Below, in pieces: positions 43,784 to 52,186 of a stretch of 53,609 nt of DNA. Made by a program: the position numbers and the translations under genes. The stretch's first letter is position 1; every line of letters begins with the position of its first letter. Origin of the DNA: Sedimenticola sp. (GTDB lineage: Bacteria; Pseudomonadota; Gammaproteobacteria; Chromatiales; Chromatiaceae). The stretch covers positions 1 through 53,609 of the forward strand of contig JALVNE010000014.1 of NCBI GenBank assembly GCA_027026755.1, written 5' to 3'. The notes under the pieces were generated by a model. The model saw only the letters and a list, made by a program, of their open reading frames with translations, was not told the DNA's origin and made no database searches.

Positions 43784-45904
43784 ATGACTTTCCGGTTCAC
43801 CAACAGAGGCCCCGCCCTCATCCTGCTCACCACCCTGTGCGGCGCCGCCGCAGCCGGCATTTCCTATCCGCATGCGCCCCGGGGAAACCAGGCCGACAAC
43901 TACCATGGCGTCTGGGTGGCAGACCCCTATCGCTGGCTGGAAGAACTGGATTCACCCCGCACCCGCCAGTGGGTGGCAGCAGAGAACCGTCTCACGCAGA
44001 CTTGGCTGAAACGCTTTCCCGCCCGGGAAAAATACCGCCAGCGCCTCACGGAGTTGTGGAATTTCGAGCGCTATTCCGTCCCCTGGAAAGAAGGGGGACG
44101 CTATTTCTTCAGACGCAACGACGGCCTGCAGAATCAGTCCGTGGTCTATACCCTGCGCCACCTGGATGACAACCCCAGGGTACTCATCGATCCCAACAAA
44201 CTGTCCAAAGACGGCACTGTGGCGCTCAAGGGCGCGGCCGTCAGTCCTGACGGCAAATACTACGCCTACGGCGTCTCGGATGCCGGCTCCGACTGGACCG
44301 AATGGCGGGTGCGGGAAATCGACAGCGCGAAAGACCTGGATGACCGTCTGAAATGGATCAAATTCAGCAATGTCTCCTGGAGCGCCGACAGCAAAGGCTT
44401 CTATTACTCGCATTACGACGCGCCAAAAGAAGGCCAACAGCTCAAGAGCGTCAATTATTTTCCCAAGCTCTACTATCACCGGCTTGGCGAGCCCCAGGAG
44501 AAAGACCAGCTCATCTATCATCGGCCGGACCACAAGGACTGGTCCTTTGGCGGCCTGGCCACGGACGATGGCCGCTACCTGCTGATCAGCGTGAGCCGGA
44601 GTACCGAGCACAAAAACCTCCTGTATTTCCAGGACCTGCAGCGCCCGGATCAGGGCATCCGCCCCCTGGTGACCAGCTGGCAGGCCAGTTACGACTACCT
44701 GGGCAACCAGGGTTCACGCTTCTGGTTCCTGAGCAACGACCAGGCGCCCCGGGGCCGCATCCTGGAAATCGACCTGGAAAACCCGGCACCGGAAAACTGG
44801 AAGGAAGTCGTGCCCCAGACGCGCGACACCCTGGAAACCGCCAGCATGATCAATGACAGTTTCATCCTCAGATACCTGCATGACGCCTGGCACAAGGTCA
44901 TCATCCATCCCCTGGAGGGCGAGGCGTGGGAGCTGGAACTGCCAGGCATGGGCAGCGCTGGCGGGTTCTACGGCAAACGCAGGGACAAGGAAACCTTTTA
45001 CTCCTGGACCAGTTTCAACACCCCCGCGCGCATCTATCACCTGGACATGGAGACTGGCAAGAGCCAGTTGTTCAAGGCCCCCAGGCTCAAGTTCAACCCG
45101 GACGACTACGTCACCCGCCAGGTCTTCTACAAGAGCAAGGACGGCACCCGCATCCCCATGTTCATCAGCCACCGCAAGGACCTGAAGCCCGATGGCAGGA
45201 CCCCCACCCTGCTGTATGGCTATGGTGGGTTCAACATCTCCCTCACCCCCTGGTTCTCCGTATCCCGCCTGGTGTGGATGGAGGCCGGCGGCATCTATGC
45301 CGTGGCCAACCTGCGCGGCGGCGGGGAATACGGCGAACAATGGCATGAGGCCGGCACCAAGACCCGCAAACAGAACGTGTTCGACGATTTCATCGCCGCC
45401 GGTGAATGGCTGGTGGCCAAGGCTTACACCTCACCGAAACACCTGGGCATCATGGGCGGCAGCAATGGCGGCCTGCTGGTGGGCGCCGTACTCCTGCAGC
45501 GCCCGGACCTGTTCGGCGCGGCCCTGCCCGCCGTGGGGGTCATGGACATGCTGCGCTTCAACAAGTTCACCATCGGCTGGGCCTGGGAATCGGATTACGG
45601 CTCCCCGGATAACGAAGAAGAATTCAAGGCCCTGTACGCCTATTCCCCCTACCACAATGTGAAGCAAGGCGTTTGCTACCCCCCCACCCTGGTCACCACC
45701 GCCGATCACGACGACCGGGTGTTTCCCGCCCACAGCTTCAAATTCACCGCCGCCCTGCAGGCCGCCCAGGCCTGTGACAATCCCGTCCTCATCCGCATCG
45801 AAACCCGGGCGGGCCATGGCGCGGGCAAACCCACCGGCAAGCGTATCGAGGAAGCGGCAGACATGCTGGCCTTCCTCGACTACTTCCTCAAAGACCGGCC
45901 ATGA
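43784..45904 (+). CDS. Periplasmic prolyl oligopeptidase family serine peptidase (S9A)
   Basis: A 706-residue enzyme with a signal peptide (about 1-25), an N-terminal beta-propeller region and a C-terminal alpha/beta-hydrolase domain. The catalytic Ser is in GGSNGGLLVG near residue 559, the Asp in DHDDRVFP near 642 and the His in RAGHGAG near 675. It should cut peptides after proline in the periplasm. The ATG at 43784 is preferred because AGGA is six bases upstream; the ATG two codons earlier has its Shine-Dalgarno site too close. It overlaps the site-2 protease gene by ATGA. Confidence 0.95.
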   Translation: MTFRFTNRGPALILLTTLCGAAAAGISYPHAPRGNQADNYHGVWVADPYRWLEELDSPRTRQWVAAENRLTQTWLKRFPAREKYRQRLTELWNFERYSVPWKEGGRYFFRRNDGLQNQSVVYTLRHLDDNPRVLIDPNKLSKDGTVALKGAAVSPDGKYYAYGVSDAGSDWTEWRVREIDSAKDLDDRLKWIKFSNVSWSADSKGFYYSHYDAPKEGQQLKSVNYFPKLYYHRLGEPQEKDQLIYHRPDHKDWSFGGLATDDGRYLLISVSRSTEHKNLLYFQDLQRPDQGIRPLVTSWQASYDYLGNQGSRFWFLSNDQAPRGRILEIDLENPAPENWKEVVPQTRDTLETASMINDSFILRYLHDAWHKVIIHPLEGEAWELELPGMGSAGGFYGKRRDKETFYSWTSFNTPARIYHLDMETGKSQLFKAPRLKFNPDDYVTRQVFYKSKDGTRIPMFISHRKDLKPDGRTPTLLYGYGGFNISLTPWFSVSRLVWMEAGGIYAVANLRGGGEYGEQWHEAGTKTRKQNVFDDFIAAGEWLVAKAYTSPKHLGIMGGSNGGLLVGAVLLQRPDLFGAALPAVGVMDMLRFNKFTIGWAWESDYGSPDNEEEFKALYAYSPYHNVKQGVCYPPTLVTTADHDDRVFPAHSFKFTAALQAAQACDNPVLIRIETRAGHGAGKPTGKRIEEAADMLAFLDYFLKDRP

Positions 45905-47004
45905 ACGGTCAGCCTTCACGGCCTTCCCTGAAATGGTCCATGCGCATGGGCAGCCTGGCGGGAATACCCGTCTATATCCACGCCACTTTCCTCATTCTTC
46001 TGATCTGGATCGCCCTGAGCTACTGGCGCAGCGAGCAGAGCCTGGGGGCCGTAATCCATGGCGTGGTTTTCATCCTGGCTCTGTTTGGCTGCGTGGTCCT
46101 GCACGAGCTCGGCCACGCCCTCACGGCCCGGCGCTTCGGCATCCGAACCCGGGACATCACCCTGCTACCCATCGGCGGCCTGGCTTCCCTGGAGAAAATG
46201 CCGGACGATCCCAAAGAGGAGATCCTGGTGGCCCTGGCCGGGCCGGCGGTGAACATCCTCATTGCCGCCGTCCTGTGGCTATGGCTGAACCTGCAGGGCG
46301 CGATGCCGGCAGAAGCTGTTGGGGCCCTGCTCCAGGGCGACATGCTGCAACAACTCCTGGCCCTGAACCTGTTTCTGGCCCTGTTCAACCTGCTGCCGGC
46401 TTTTCCCATGGACGGCGGCCGGGTATTGCGCGCGGTGCTGGCCCTGCGCATGGATCATCTCAGGGCCACCCGCTCGGCAGCCGCCATCGGCCAGGCCTTT
46501 GCCCTGTGGCTGGGGCTGGTGGGGCTGCTGTACAACCCCTTCCTGCTGTTCATCGCCCTGTTCGTGTGGATAGGCGCCATGGCGGAAGCCGGCTCAGAGG
46601 AAGTGAAGAGCCTGCTCCATGACAGCACCCTGGAACACGCCATCATCACCCATTTCGACACCCTGGCCCCGGACGACGCCCTGTCCCGGGCCATACAGCT
46701 TACCCTGGAAGGCGTACAGAAGGATTTCCCCGTCCTGGATCAGGGGGACATCGTCGGCGTGCTCACCCAGGAAGACCTGCTGCGTGGTCTGCAGGAACAA
46801 GGGGCTTTGGCCCCGGTGGCAAGCTACATGCACACCGGCATTCCCAGAGCCGAGGTGAACGAACCTCTGGAGAAGGTCATGAAGGAACTGCAGGACTGCG
46901 ACTGCCATATTCTTGCCGTGACCCGGGAAGGCCGGCTGGCGGGCATCATCAACATGGAGAACATCCTGGAACTGCTGCGCATCGAAGCCGCGCTGAAAAA
47001 GTAA
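45901..47004 (+). CDS. Site-2 protease family zinc metalloprotease with CBS pair
   Basis: A 367-residue inner-membrane protein of peptidase family M50. Zinc motif HELGH near residue 67-71 and the second motif LLPAFPMDGG near 163-172 are present, within about six membrane spans. After residue about 245 there are two CBS domains that usually bind adenine nucleotides or sense energy state. Rip1/SpoIVFB-type relatives cleave membrane proteins. It is coupled to the upstream peptidase gene (ATGA). The substrate is unknown. Confidence 0.93.
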   Translation: MNGQPSRPSLKWSMRMGSLAGIPVYIHATFLILLIWIALSYWRSEQSLGAVIHGVVFILALFGCVVLHELGHALTARRFGIRTRDITLLPIGGLASLEKMPDDPKEEILVALAGPAVNILIAAVLWLWLNLQGAMPAEAVGALLQGDMLQQLLALNLFLALFNLLPAFPMDGGRVLRAVLALRMDHLRATRSAAAIGQAFALWLGLVGLLYNPFLLFIALFVWIGAMAEAGSEEVKSLLHDSTLEHAIITHFDTLAPDDALSRAIQLTLEGVQKDFPVLDQGDIVGVLTQEDLLRGLQEQGALAPVASYMHTGIPRAEVNEPLEKVMKELQDCDCHILAVTREGRLAGIINMENILELLRIEAALKK

Positions 47005-47009
47005 CCAAG

Positions 47010-47078
47010 GGGGGTCGGAGTCAAATCAGGATAGCGTACGATGAATCCACCGCCTGAAGTGATTTGACTCCGACCCCC
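47010..47078. repeat. ~68-bp inverted-terminal-repeat element, copy E
   Basis: Arms GGGGGTCGGAGTCAAAT and ATTTGACTCCGACCCCC are perfect 17-bp inverted repeats. It begins six bases after the site-2 protease stop. The interior starts CAGGAT, as in copy D. Confidence 0.9.
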
Positions 47079-47089
47079 TGCCAGGCTAA

Positions 47090-47332
47090 TTAGTCGTCCC
47101 CGGACCGGACAAGGGTGTAAAGACGCGCAAGCTCCTGTTCCAGGCTGTTCGCCAGCCGTGGCACCCCGGCTTTTGCATACCAGTAATCCGCATTCCAGTC
47201 ATCACCTTCCACCCGGTGCAGGTAGGCATGAATCTGACAGGACAGGCGATCGGAATGGGGCTGCACCAGGCGATGGGCTTCATCCCAGTGATTGTCCCGG
47301 GCCAGATTCAGGATTTGGACATAATCGATCAT
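47090..47332 (-). CDS. Small conserved hypothetical protein
   Basis: An 80-residue soluble protein that I recognise only as a small conserved type (WDEAHRLVQ, then AYLHRVEGDDWNADYWYAKAG). The WYAKAG segment recurs in similar proteins of gamma- and betaproteobacteria, with no known function. It has a GGAG ribosome-binding site before ATG 47332. It lies between repeat copy E and the IS200/IS605-interrupted repeat. Confidence 0.72.
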   Translation of the reverse strand: MIDYVQILNLARDNHWDEAHRLVQPHSDRLSCQIHAYLHRVEGDDWNADYWYAKAGVPRLANSLEQELARLYTLVRSGDD

Positions 47333-47375
47333 TTTCCCGTCTCCGGTGATATAGGAGGCAGCATTGAGGGGTCGG

Positions 47376-47994
47376 AGTCAACAAACCACCGGCTGCAAGC
47401 CGGTGGCATGAGGATTACGCACTGTAAGTGCGGTTCCGGCTAAAACCGGCTCCAAGCCGCCGGCCCATGCCGGTTCATGACGACTCGAAGTCGCCGGGGT
47501 CAACCACCTTGAATTGTTCTTCTGTCTCACTATGCTGTTCGATATAGGCCGCAATCATTTCGTCTGAGACATTCCCTGTACTACACGCAAAATACCCTCG
47601 GGCCCACATCCTTTGACCCCAGTACGCCTTTTGAAGGGAACGGTATTCCCGCTGGAGCTTGTACGACGTCTTCCCTTTCAGCTTCTGAACCAACTTGCTT
47701 ACCGATACCTGCGGCGGCATCGATACCAGCAGATGTACATGTTCTTTCGCCACCACACCTTTCAGAATCTCTACACCCATGTCCAAGCATATCTGCCTCA
47801 CCAGATCTCGAAACCGGTACCCTATCGCCCCTACCAACACCGGACGCCTGTACTTCGTGCACCACACCAGATGTACATGTAACTGAAATACCGAATGTGT
47901 CCCTCGTCTGTACTCACTCATGCTCCCTACACTAAACCAGGAGGCTGAAAGCTTCCAGCTGAAGCTGGGGGCTTGAACCCTCCCACGTTGGGAC
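47376..47994 (-). mobile_element. IS200/IS605-family insertion sequence (619 bp) with tnpA
   Basis: Boundaries are set by the interrupted repeat. On the minus strand TTGACT flanks the left end (47995-48000) and TTGACT closes the right end (47376-47381), matching target and cleavage sites of this family. Subterminal hairpins typical of these elements are present: 47386-47406 near the right end (8-bp stem) and 47950-47966 near the left end (6-bp stem). There are no terminal inverted repeats and no target duplication, as expected. Only tnpA is carried, with no tnpB. Confidence 0.85.
47475..47921 (-). CDS. tnpA: IS200/IS605 transposase TnpA (Y1 HUH)
   Basis: A 148-residue single-stranded DNA transposase. 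The HUH metal motif is His61-Val62-His63 (in KEHVHLLVS) and the nucleophile is Tyr126 (in MIAAYIEQH), both intact. The N-terminus has HLVWCTKYRRPVL, the family signature. Length and motifs suggest it is functional. The gene is read leftward, with the hairpin-bearing left end upstream at 47950-47994. Confidence 0.95.
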   Translation of the reverse strand: MSEYRRGTHSVFQLHVHLVWCTKYRRPVLVGAIGYRFRDLVRQICLDMGVEILKGVVAKEHVHLLVSMPPQVSVSKLVQKLKGKTSYKLQREYRSLQKAYWGQRMWARGYFACSTGNVSDEMIAAYIEQHSETEEQFKVVDPGDFESS

Positions 47995-48092
47995 AGTCAA
48001 ACCCGCGGGAATGGCAGGCTGTTTCGATGGTTGAGGTTGGACTGGTTCCGTGCCTTCAACGGCAGAAGATGGTTTGACTCCGACCCCGGGAA

Positions 48093-48347
48093 TCAGGGGA
48101 TATGAGCGCGAATCACCCGAATCAGCTCACCATACTGCTCCGGCGCATCTTCCGGCCTGTTGAGCAGCCAATGATGCAAATGCGGATCGGCCTCGCGCAG
48201 CAGGCGGCGGAAAGCGGCCTGCAGTTCTTCCGAAACCTGGTCGTATTGTTCATCGAGAAAGCGCCGCAGCAGGCAGTCCAGCTCCAGCATGCCCCGGCGG
48301 CACTGCCATTGCAGGCGTTCTCTTTCCCTGAATCCCTGACGGCTCAC
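48093..48347 (-). CDS. sdhE: SdhE (YgfY) succinate dehydrogenase flavinylation factor
   Basis: An 84-residue protein that promotes covalent FAD attachment to SdhA. The signature CRRGMLELDCLLRRFLDEQY matches SdhE, including the RGMxELD motif. The start is GTG at 48347, which overlaps the sdhB stop as GTGA (48344-48347); no ATG lies in frame nearby. It is the last gene of the sdhCDAB operon, so the client and its assembly factor are coupled. Confidence 0.93.
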   Translation of the reverse strand: MSRQGFRERERLQWQCRRGMLELDCLLRRFLDEQYDQVSEELQAAFRRLLREADPHLHHWLLNRPEDAPEQYGELIRVIRAHIP

Positions 48348-49036
48348 ACGGACTTCTTCAGCATGAGGTTGCGGATATGGCCGATGGCCTCGGTGGGATT
48401 GAGATGCCTGGGGCAGGCTTCCACGCAGTTCATGATGCTGTGACAGCGGAACAGCTTGTAAGGGCCATCCAGGGCATCCAGGCGTTCCTCCTCGCCCTGA
48501 TCCCGGCTGTCGGCAAGAAAACGCCAGGCGGTGAGCAGGGCCTGGGGCCCGAGAAACTTGTCGGGATTCCACCAGAAAGAGGGGCAGGAGGTGGAGCAGC
48601 AGCCGCAAAGGATACACTCCCAGAGCCCGTCCAGCCGGGCGCGTTGTTCTGGCGTTTGCAGGCTCTCTTGTTCCGGCACCGGATCCCTGCGCTTCAGCCA
48701 GGGTTCAACAGCCTGGTACTGCTGATAGAACTCGCTCATGTCCACCACCAGGTCGCGGATCACCGGGCGTCCGGGAAAAGGCCGAATGACCACCGGCGCT
48801 TTCAGCTCCGCCACCGGGGTGATGCAGGCCAGGCGGTTGCTGCCGTTGACATTCACCCCGTCGGAACCGCAGACACCCTCGCCGCAGGAATGGCGGAAGG
48901 CAAAGCTCTCGTCCTGTTCCTTGATCTTCAACAGGGCGTCCCGCAACATCATGCCCCGCTCCACTTCCAGGTCGAAGGCCTGCATGCGGGGCTTGTCATC
49001 GGTATCAGGATTGTAGCGATAGACTTCGAAACGCAT
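48344..49036 (-). CDS. sdhB: Succinate dehydrogenase iron-sulfur subunit
   Basis: A 230-residue subunit. Three cluster motifs are visible: RHSCGEGVCGSDG near 49 ([2Fe-2S]), CILCGCCSTSCP near 140 ([4Fe-4S]) and CHSIMNCVEACPRHLNP near 197 ([3Fe-4S]). It carries electrons from SdhA to quinone. It overlaps sdhA by one base (TGATG) and sdhE by GTGA. Confidence 0.97.
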   Translation of the reverse strand: MRFEVYRYNPDTDDKPRMQAFDLEVERGMMLRDALLKIKEQDESFAFRHSCGEGVCGSDGVNVNGSNRLACITPVAELKAPVVIRPFPGRPVIRDLVVDMSEFYQQYQAVEPWLKRRDPVPEQESLQTPEQRARLDGLWECILCGCCSTSCPSFWWNPDKFLGPQALLTAWRFLADSRDQGEEERLDALDGPYKLFRCHSIMNCVEACPRHLNPTEAIGHIRNLMLKKSV

Positions 49037-50799
49037 CAGTACACCCGCTCCTTCGGAGGAAAGCTGTCCACACTCAGGGGACGGGTGCGCACAGGCTTGT
49101 AGTCCAGGCGGTCGCCGTCACGGAAGTACAGGCTGTGGCGCATCCAGTTGCGGTCGTCACGATCAGGATAGTCCGGCCGCGAATGGGCGCCACGGCTCTC
49201 CTTGCGGTGCAGGGCGGAGGTGACGATGGACAGGCCCACATCCACCAGGTTCTCCAGCTCGAAGGCTTCCACCCGGGCGGTATTGAAGGTGCGACTGCGG
49301 TCCTCGAGGCGCACCTCGTCCAGGCGCTGACGGATGTCTTGCATTTTCTCCAGCCCCTCCTGCATGATTTCTTCCGTGCGGAACACACCGGCATGGTCTT
49401 CCATGACCTTTTGCAGTTCGGTTCTCAGCTCCGCCACGGAAACCCCCTCGCCTTCCCTGTCGAAGCGCTGGAAACGCGCCATGGCCTGCTCCTCGCTGGC
49501 GCTGTCGGTGAGGCGGTGCCGGGGGTTCTCATCCAGGTATTCCAGAATATCCAGCCCCGACAGGCGACCAAACACCAGGATGTCCAGCAGGGAATTGCCT
49601 CCCAGACGATTGGCGCCATGCACGGAGACACAGGCGCATTCACCCGCGGCATAAAGCCCCGGCACCACTTCCTCCGGCCCGTGACGCGCCGGCGCCACCA
49701 CCCGGCCGAAACGATCCGTGGGAATGCCGCCCATGACATAGTGCGCCGTGGGATACACGGGAATGGGTTCGAAAGCAGGATCTATGCCCAGAAAGATCTT
49801 GCTGGTTTCGCGTATGCCCGGCAGACGCCTGGCCACGGTTTCCTCACCCAGGTGATCCACTTTGAGCAGCACATGATCTCCTTTGGGGCCGCAGCCCCGG
49901 CCTTCACGCACCTCGGTGACGATGGCCCGCGCCACCACGTCACGGCTGGCCAGATCCTTTGCCGTGGGCGCGTAGCGCTCCATGAAGCGTTCGCCATCTT
50001 TATTGATGAGATAGCCGCCTTCTCCTCGGGAGGCCTCGGTGATGAGCATGCCCCGCCCGGCCACGCCCGTGGGATGAAACTGGAAGAATTCCATGTCCTG
50101 CAGGGGCACCCCGGCGCGCAGGGCCATGGCCATGCCATCGCCGGTATTGATATGGGCATTGCTGGTGGTGCGGAACACCTGTCCGCAGCCCCCGGTGGCC
50201 AGCAGGATGGCCCGGGCATTGAGCACCATGGGCTCGCCGCTGGTGATATCCATGACCAGGGCGCCGGTGATCCCGCCCTCGGCATCCTGCAGCAGATCGA
50301 TGGCAAAGTACTCGGTGAAGAAATGGCTGCGCGCCTTGAGGTTCTGCTGATACAGGGTATGCAGAATGGCATGGCCGGTGCGGTCGGCGGCAGCGCAGGT
50401 GCGACTTGCCTGTTCCTTGCCGAAATGACGGCTCTGACCGCCGAAGGGTCGCTGGTAGATCCTGCCGTTGTCCAGGCGGGAAAAAGGCACGCCATTGTGT
50501 TCCAGCTCGTACACAGTGGGGATGGCCTCCCGGCACATGAACTCGATGGCGTCCTGGTCGCCCAGGTAGTCCGAGCCCTTGACCGTATCGAACATATGCC
50601 AGTGCCACTTGTCCTCGTTCACGTTCCCCAGGGCGGCATTCACCCCTCCCTGGGCCGCCACCGTGTGGGAGCGGGTGGGAAAGACCTTGGACACCACGGC
50701 CACGCGCAAATCCGCGTCCGCCAGCTGTACCGCCGCGTTCAGACCAGCACCCCCGGCGCCGATGATGAGCACATCGAAATTTTTTCTTATCAGGGTCAT
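49036..50799 (-). CDS. sdhA: Succinate dehydrogenase flavoprotein subunit
   Basis: A 587-residue catalytic subunit of complex II that oxidises succinate to fumarate. FAD motif VLIIGAGGAGLNAAVQL begins near residue 10, the flavin-linked His is in SHTVAAQGG near 43, and the active-site segment HGANRLGGNSLLD is near 400. The start MTLIRKNFD overlaps the sdhD stop by ATGA. Part of sdhCDAB-sdhE. Confidence 0.98.
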   Translation of the reverse strand: MTLIRKNFDVLIIGAGGAGLNAAVQLADADLRVAVVSKVFPTRSHTVAAQGGVNAALGNVNEDKWHWHMFDTVKGSDYLGDQDAIEFMCREAIPTVYELEHNGVPFSRLDNGRIYQRPFGGQSRHFGKEQASRTCAAADRTGHAILHTLYQQNLKARSHFFTEYFAIDLLQDAEGGITGALVMDITSGEPMVLNARAILLATGGCGQVFRTTSNAHINTGDGMAMALRAGVPLQDMEFFQFHPTGVAGRGMLITEASRGEGGYLINKDGERFMERYAPTAKDLASRDVVARAIVTEVREGRGCGPKGDHVLLKVDHLGEETVARRLPGIRETSKIFLGIDPAFEPIPVYPTAHYVMGGIPTDRFGRVVAPARHGPEEVVPGLYAAGECACVSVHGANRLGGNSLLDILVFGRLSGLDILEYLDENPRHRLTDSASEEQAMARFQRFDREGEGVSVAELRTELQKVMEDHAGVFRTEEIMQEGLEKMQDIRQRLDEVRLEDRSRTFNTARVEAFELENLVDVGLSIVTSALHRKESRGAHSRPDYPDRDDRNWMRHSLYFRDGDRLDYKPVRTRPLSVDSFPPKERVY

Positions 50800-51131
50800 A
50801 GCAGAGCCACCAGGACAACAAAGGCCCAGAGGCCGCAAGTCAAAAGAAAGGCCAGCACGGCAGCCAGCACCAAAAGACGCAGAGCGGCTGGTTTCACATA
50901 GTCCAGCACCACATCACGTACCCCCACCCAGGCGTGAAGCAGCAGCATGAGCATGAACACCGCAGTAGCCAGCCACATGCCCAGGCTGCTCATCCAGTGC
51001 TGGAGCGCCTGATGATTCGCAGGCGGTGCAATCATCAGGCGCAACAGTATCCAGGCAATATACAGGGCCAGATAAACGGCACTGACCCGCTGCCACATCC
51101 AGGCGCGAAAACCGGAAAGCTGGCGGCTCAT
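50796..51131 (-). CDS. sdhD: Succinate dehydrogenase membrane anchor subunit D
   Basis: A 111-residue membrane protein with three hydrophobic segments (about 13-32, 50-71 and 86-108). The likely heme b ligand is the His in LLHAWVGVRDVVLDYV near residue 66, in the second span. It anchors SdhAB and helps form the quinone site. Overlaps sdhC and sdhA by ATGA. Confidence 0.92.
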   Translation of the reverse strand: MSRQLSGFRAWMWQRVSAVYLALYIAWILLRLMIAPPANHQALQHWMSSLGMWLATAVFMLMLLLHAWVGVRDVVLDYVKPAALRLLVLAAVLAFLLTCGLWAFVVLVALL

Positions 51132-51505
51132 AGCAACCCCCACAACAGCAACGAGGCCGCCACGGGCGCAGCCACCAGTACCGCCCAGGCGCTGTACCGA
51201 AAATACGGAGCGCGCACGCCCAGGTGTGCATCCATCAGCAGATAGCGGATGCCAGCCAGGAAATGATGGGACAGGGCCCACAACAGCAAAAACAGCGCCA
51301 GCTTGCCGACCGGGGAATGCAGCTGTGAAATCACGCGCCCAAAGCCGTCTTCTCCAGACAGGGCCTGGGACAGCAGGGCGATGCACAGGGGAATGGCCAG
51401 AAACAGCACCACGCCCGCCACCCGATGGGCGATGGACATGACCGCCGCCACGGGCAGGCGGATCTGTAACAAATTGAGAAAGACGGGTCTGGACGATGCT
51501 TGCAT
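51128..51505 (-). CDS. sdhC: Succinate dehydrogenase cytochrome b subunit C
   Basis: A 125-residue membrane protein. The conserved SIAHRVAGVVLF near residues 24-35 contains the quinone-site Ser/Arg pair, and LSHHFLAGIRYLLMD near 78-92 contains the heme-ligand His. Three hydrophobic spans are visible. It is the first gene of the operon; the REPIN-like element is 36 bases upstream of its start. Confidence 0.94.
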   Translation of the reverse strand: MQASSRPVFLNLLQIRLPVAAVMSIAHRVAGVVLFLAIPLCIALLSQALSGEDGFGRVISQLHSPVGKLALFLLLWALSHHFLAGIRYLLMDAHLGVRAPYFRYSAWAVLVAAPVAASLLLWGLL

Positions 51506-51540
51506 GAGGTTTTGGTTATTATTCCACCATCATTCGAGCC

Positions 51541-51607
51541 GTAGGTCGGACTTCAGTCCGACAACTCTCTGCCGTGGCGGTTGTTGTCGGGCTGAAGCCC
51601 GACCTAC
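51541..51607. repeat. REPIN-like element, family GTAGGTCGG (orientation 2)
   Basis: Left arm GTCGGACTTCAGTCCGAC and right arm GTCGGGCTGAAGCCCGAC, each a hairpin of 7-bp stem with 4-base loop. It is the reverse orientation of the element at 22831-22892. It lies between sdhC (start at 51505) and darP (stop at 51671), in the sdh upstream region. Confidence 0.85.
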
Positions 51608-51670
51608 AGATACGAATTGTTCCTGGTTCATCAGGCATAATCTAGAGTGTAGGCACAACTTGGCCGTTTT

Positions 51671-52186
51671 TCAGGCATCCGCCGATATTTCCCTCAGCAG
51701 GCGAAACAGCTTGCGACCCGCTCCCGCCGGTTTGCCCGTGGCCTTTTCGCGGCCCGCCGAGCGGATCAGGGAACGAATCTGCTGCCGGTCCGTGTGGGGA
51801 TACTGCTGGAGAAACTCGCCCAGGGCGGCATCCCCTTCTTCCACCAGCCGGTCTCGCCACTGCTCCAGGACATGAAAGCGGCGGTTCTCTTCCGCCTGCC
51901 TGCTGTCGCGGTTGTCGAACCATTGGCGCACCTGCGCGAGATCCTGCTTCTGTAACAGCTTGACCAGGTACTTGATCTGCCGGTTGCGCCCGCTGGAAGG
52001 CTTCATCTTCGCCGCCAGCGCCACCCCTTCGAGAAACTTTGCGTCGAGATTCAGCTTGTCCCGCTCGCCCTCTCCCAGTCTGATGATCTCCATCACCAGG
52101 GATTGTACTTCCGCCAGCTCCCGTTTCTGCCGGGTCTTGTTGGGGCGGATGACCAGGCCATCCTCATCCAGTTCCCTTTCCTTCAT
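51671..52186 (-). CDS. darP: DarP (YjgA), 50S ribosome-associated protein
   Basis: A 171-residue DUF615-type protein. KTRQKRELAEVQSLVMEI near residues 17-34 and GRNRQIKYLVKLLQKQD near 67-83 are family features. DarP binds late 50S precursors in E. coli. The ATG at 52186 overlaps the recJ stop by ATGA. Confidence 0.93.
   Translation of the reverse strand: MKERELDEDGLVIRPNKTRQKRELAEVQSLVMEIIRLGEGERDKLNLDAKFLEGVALAAKMKPSSGRNRQIKYLVKLLQKQDLAQVRQWFDNRDSRQAEENRRFHVLEQWRDRLVEEGDAALGEFLQQYPHTDRQQIRSLIRSAGREKATGKPAGAGRKLFRLLREISADA

Larger units (their letters stand above)
47368..48087. repeat. ~68-bp element, copy F, interrupted by an IS200/IS605 element
   Basis: Left fragment GGGGTCGG (47368-47375) and right fragment from AGTCAAACCCGCGGG (47995) to TTTGACTCCGACCCC (ends 48087) form one element when the insertion is removed. 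The interior matches copy A except for an extra ~33-bp stretch before CAGAAGATGG. Confidence 0.85.

Noticed and set aside
49135-50901. Long open frame antisense to sdhA
   Set aside because: The sdhA frame has all expected motifs, while the antisense product has none.
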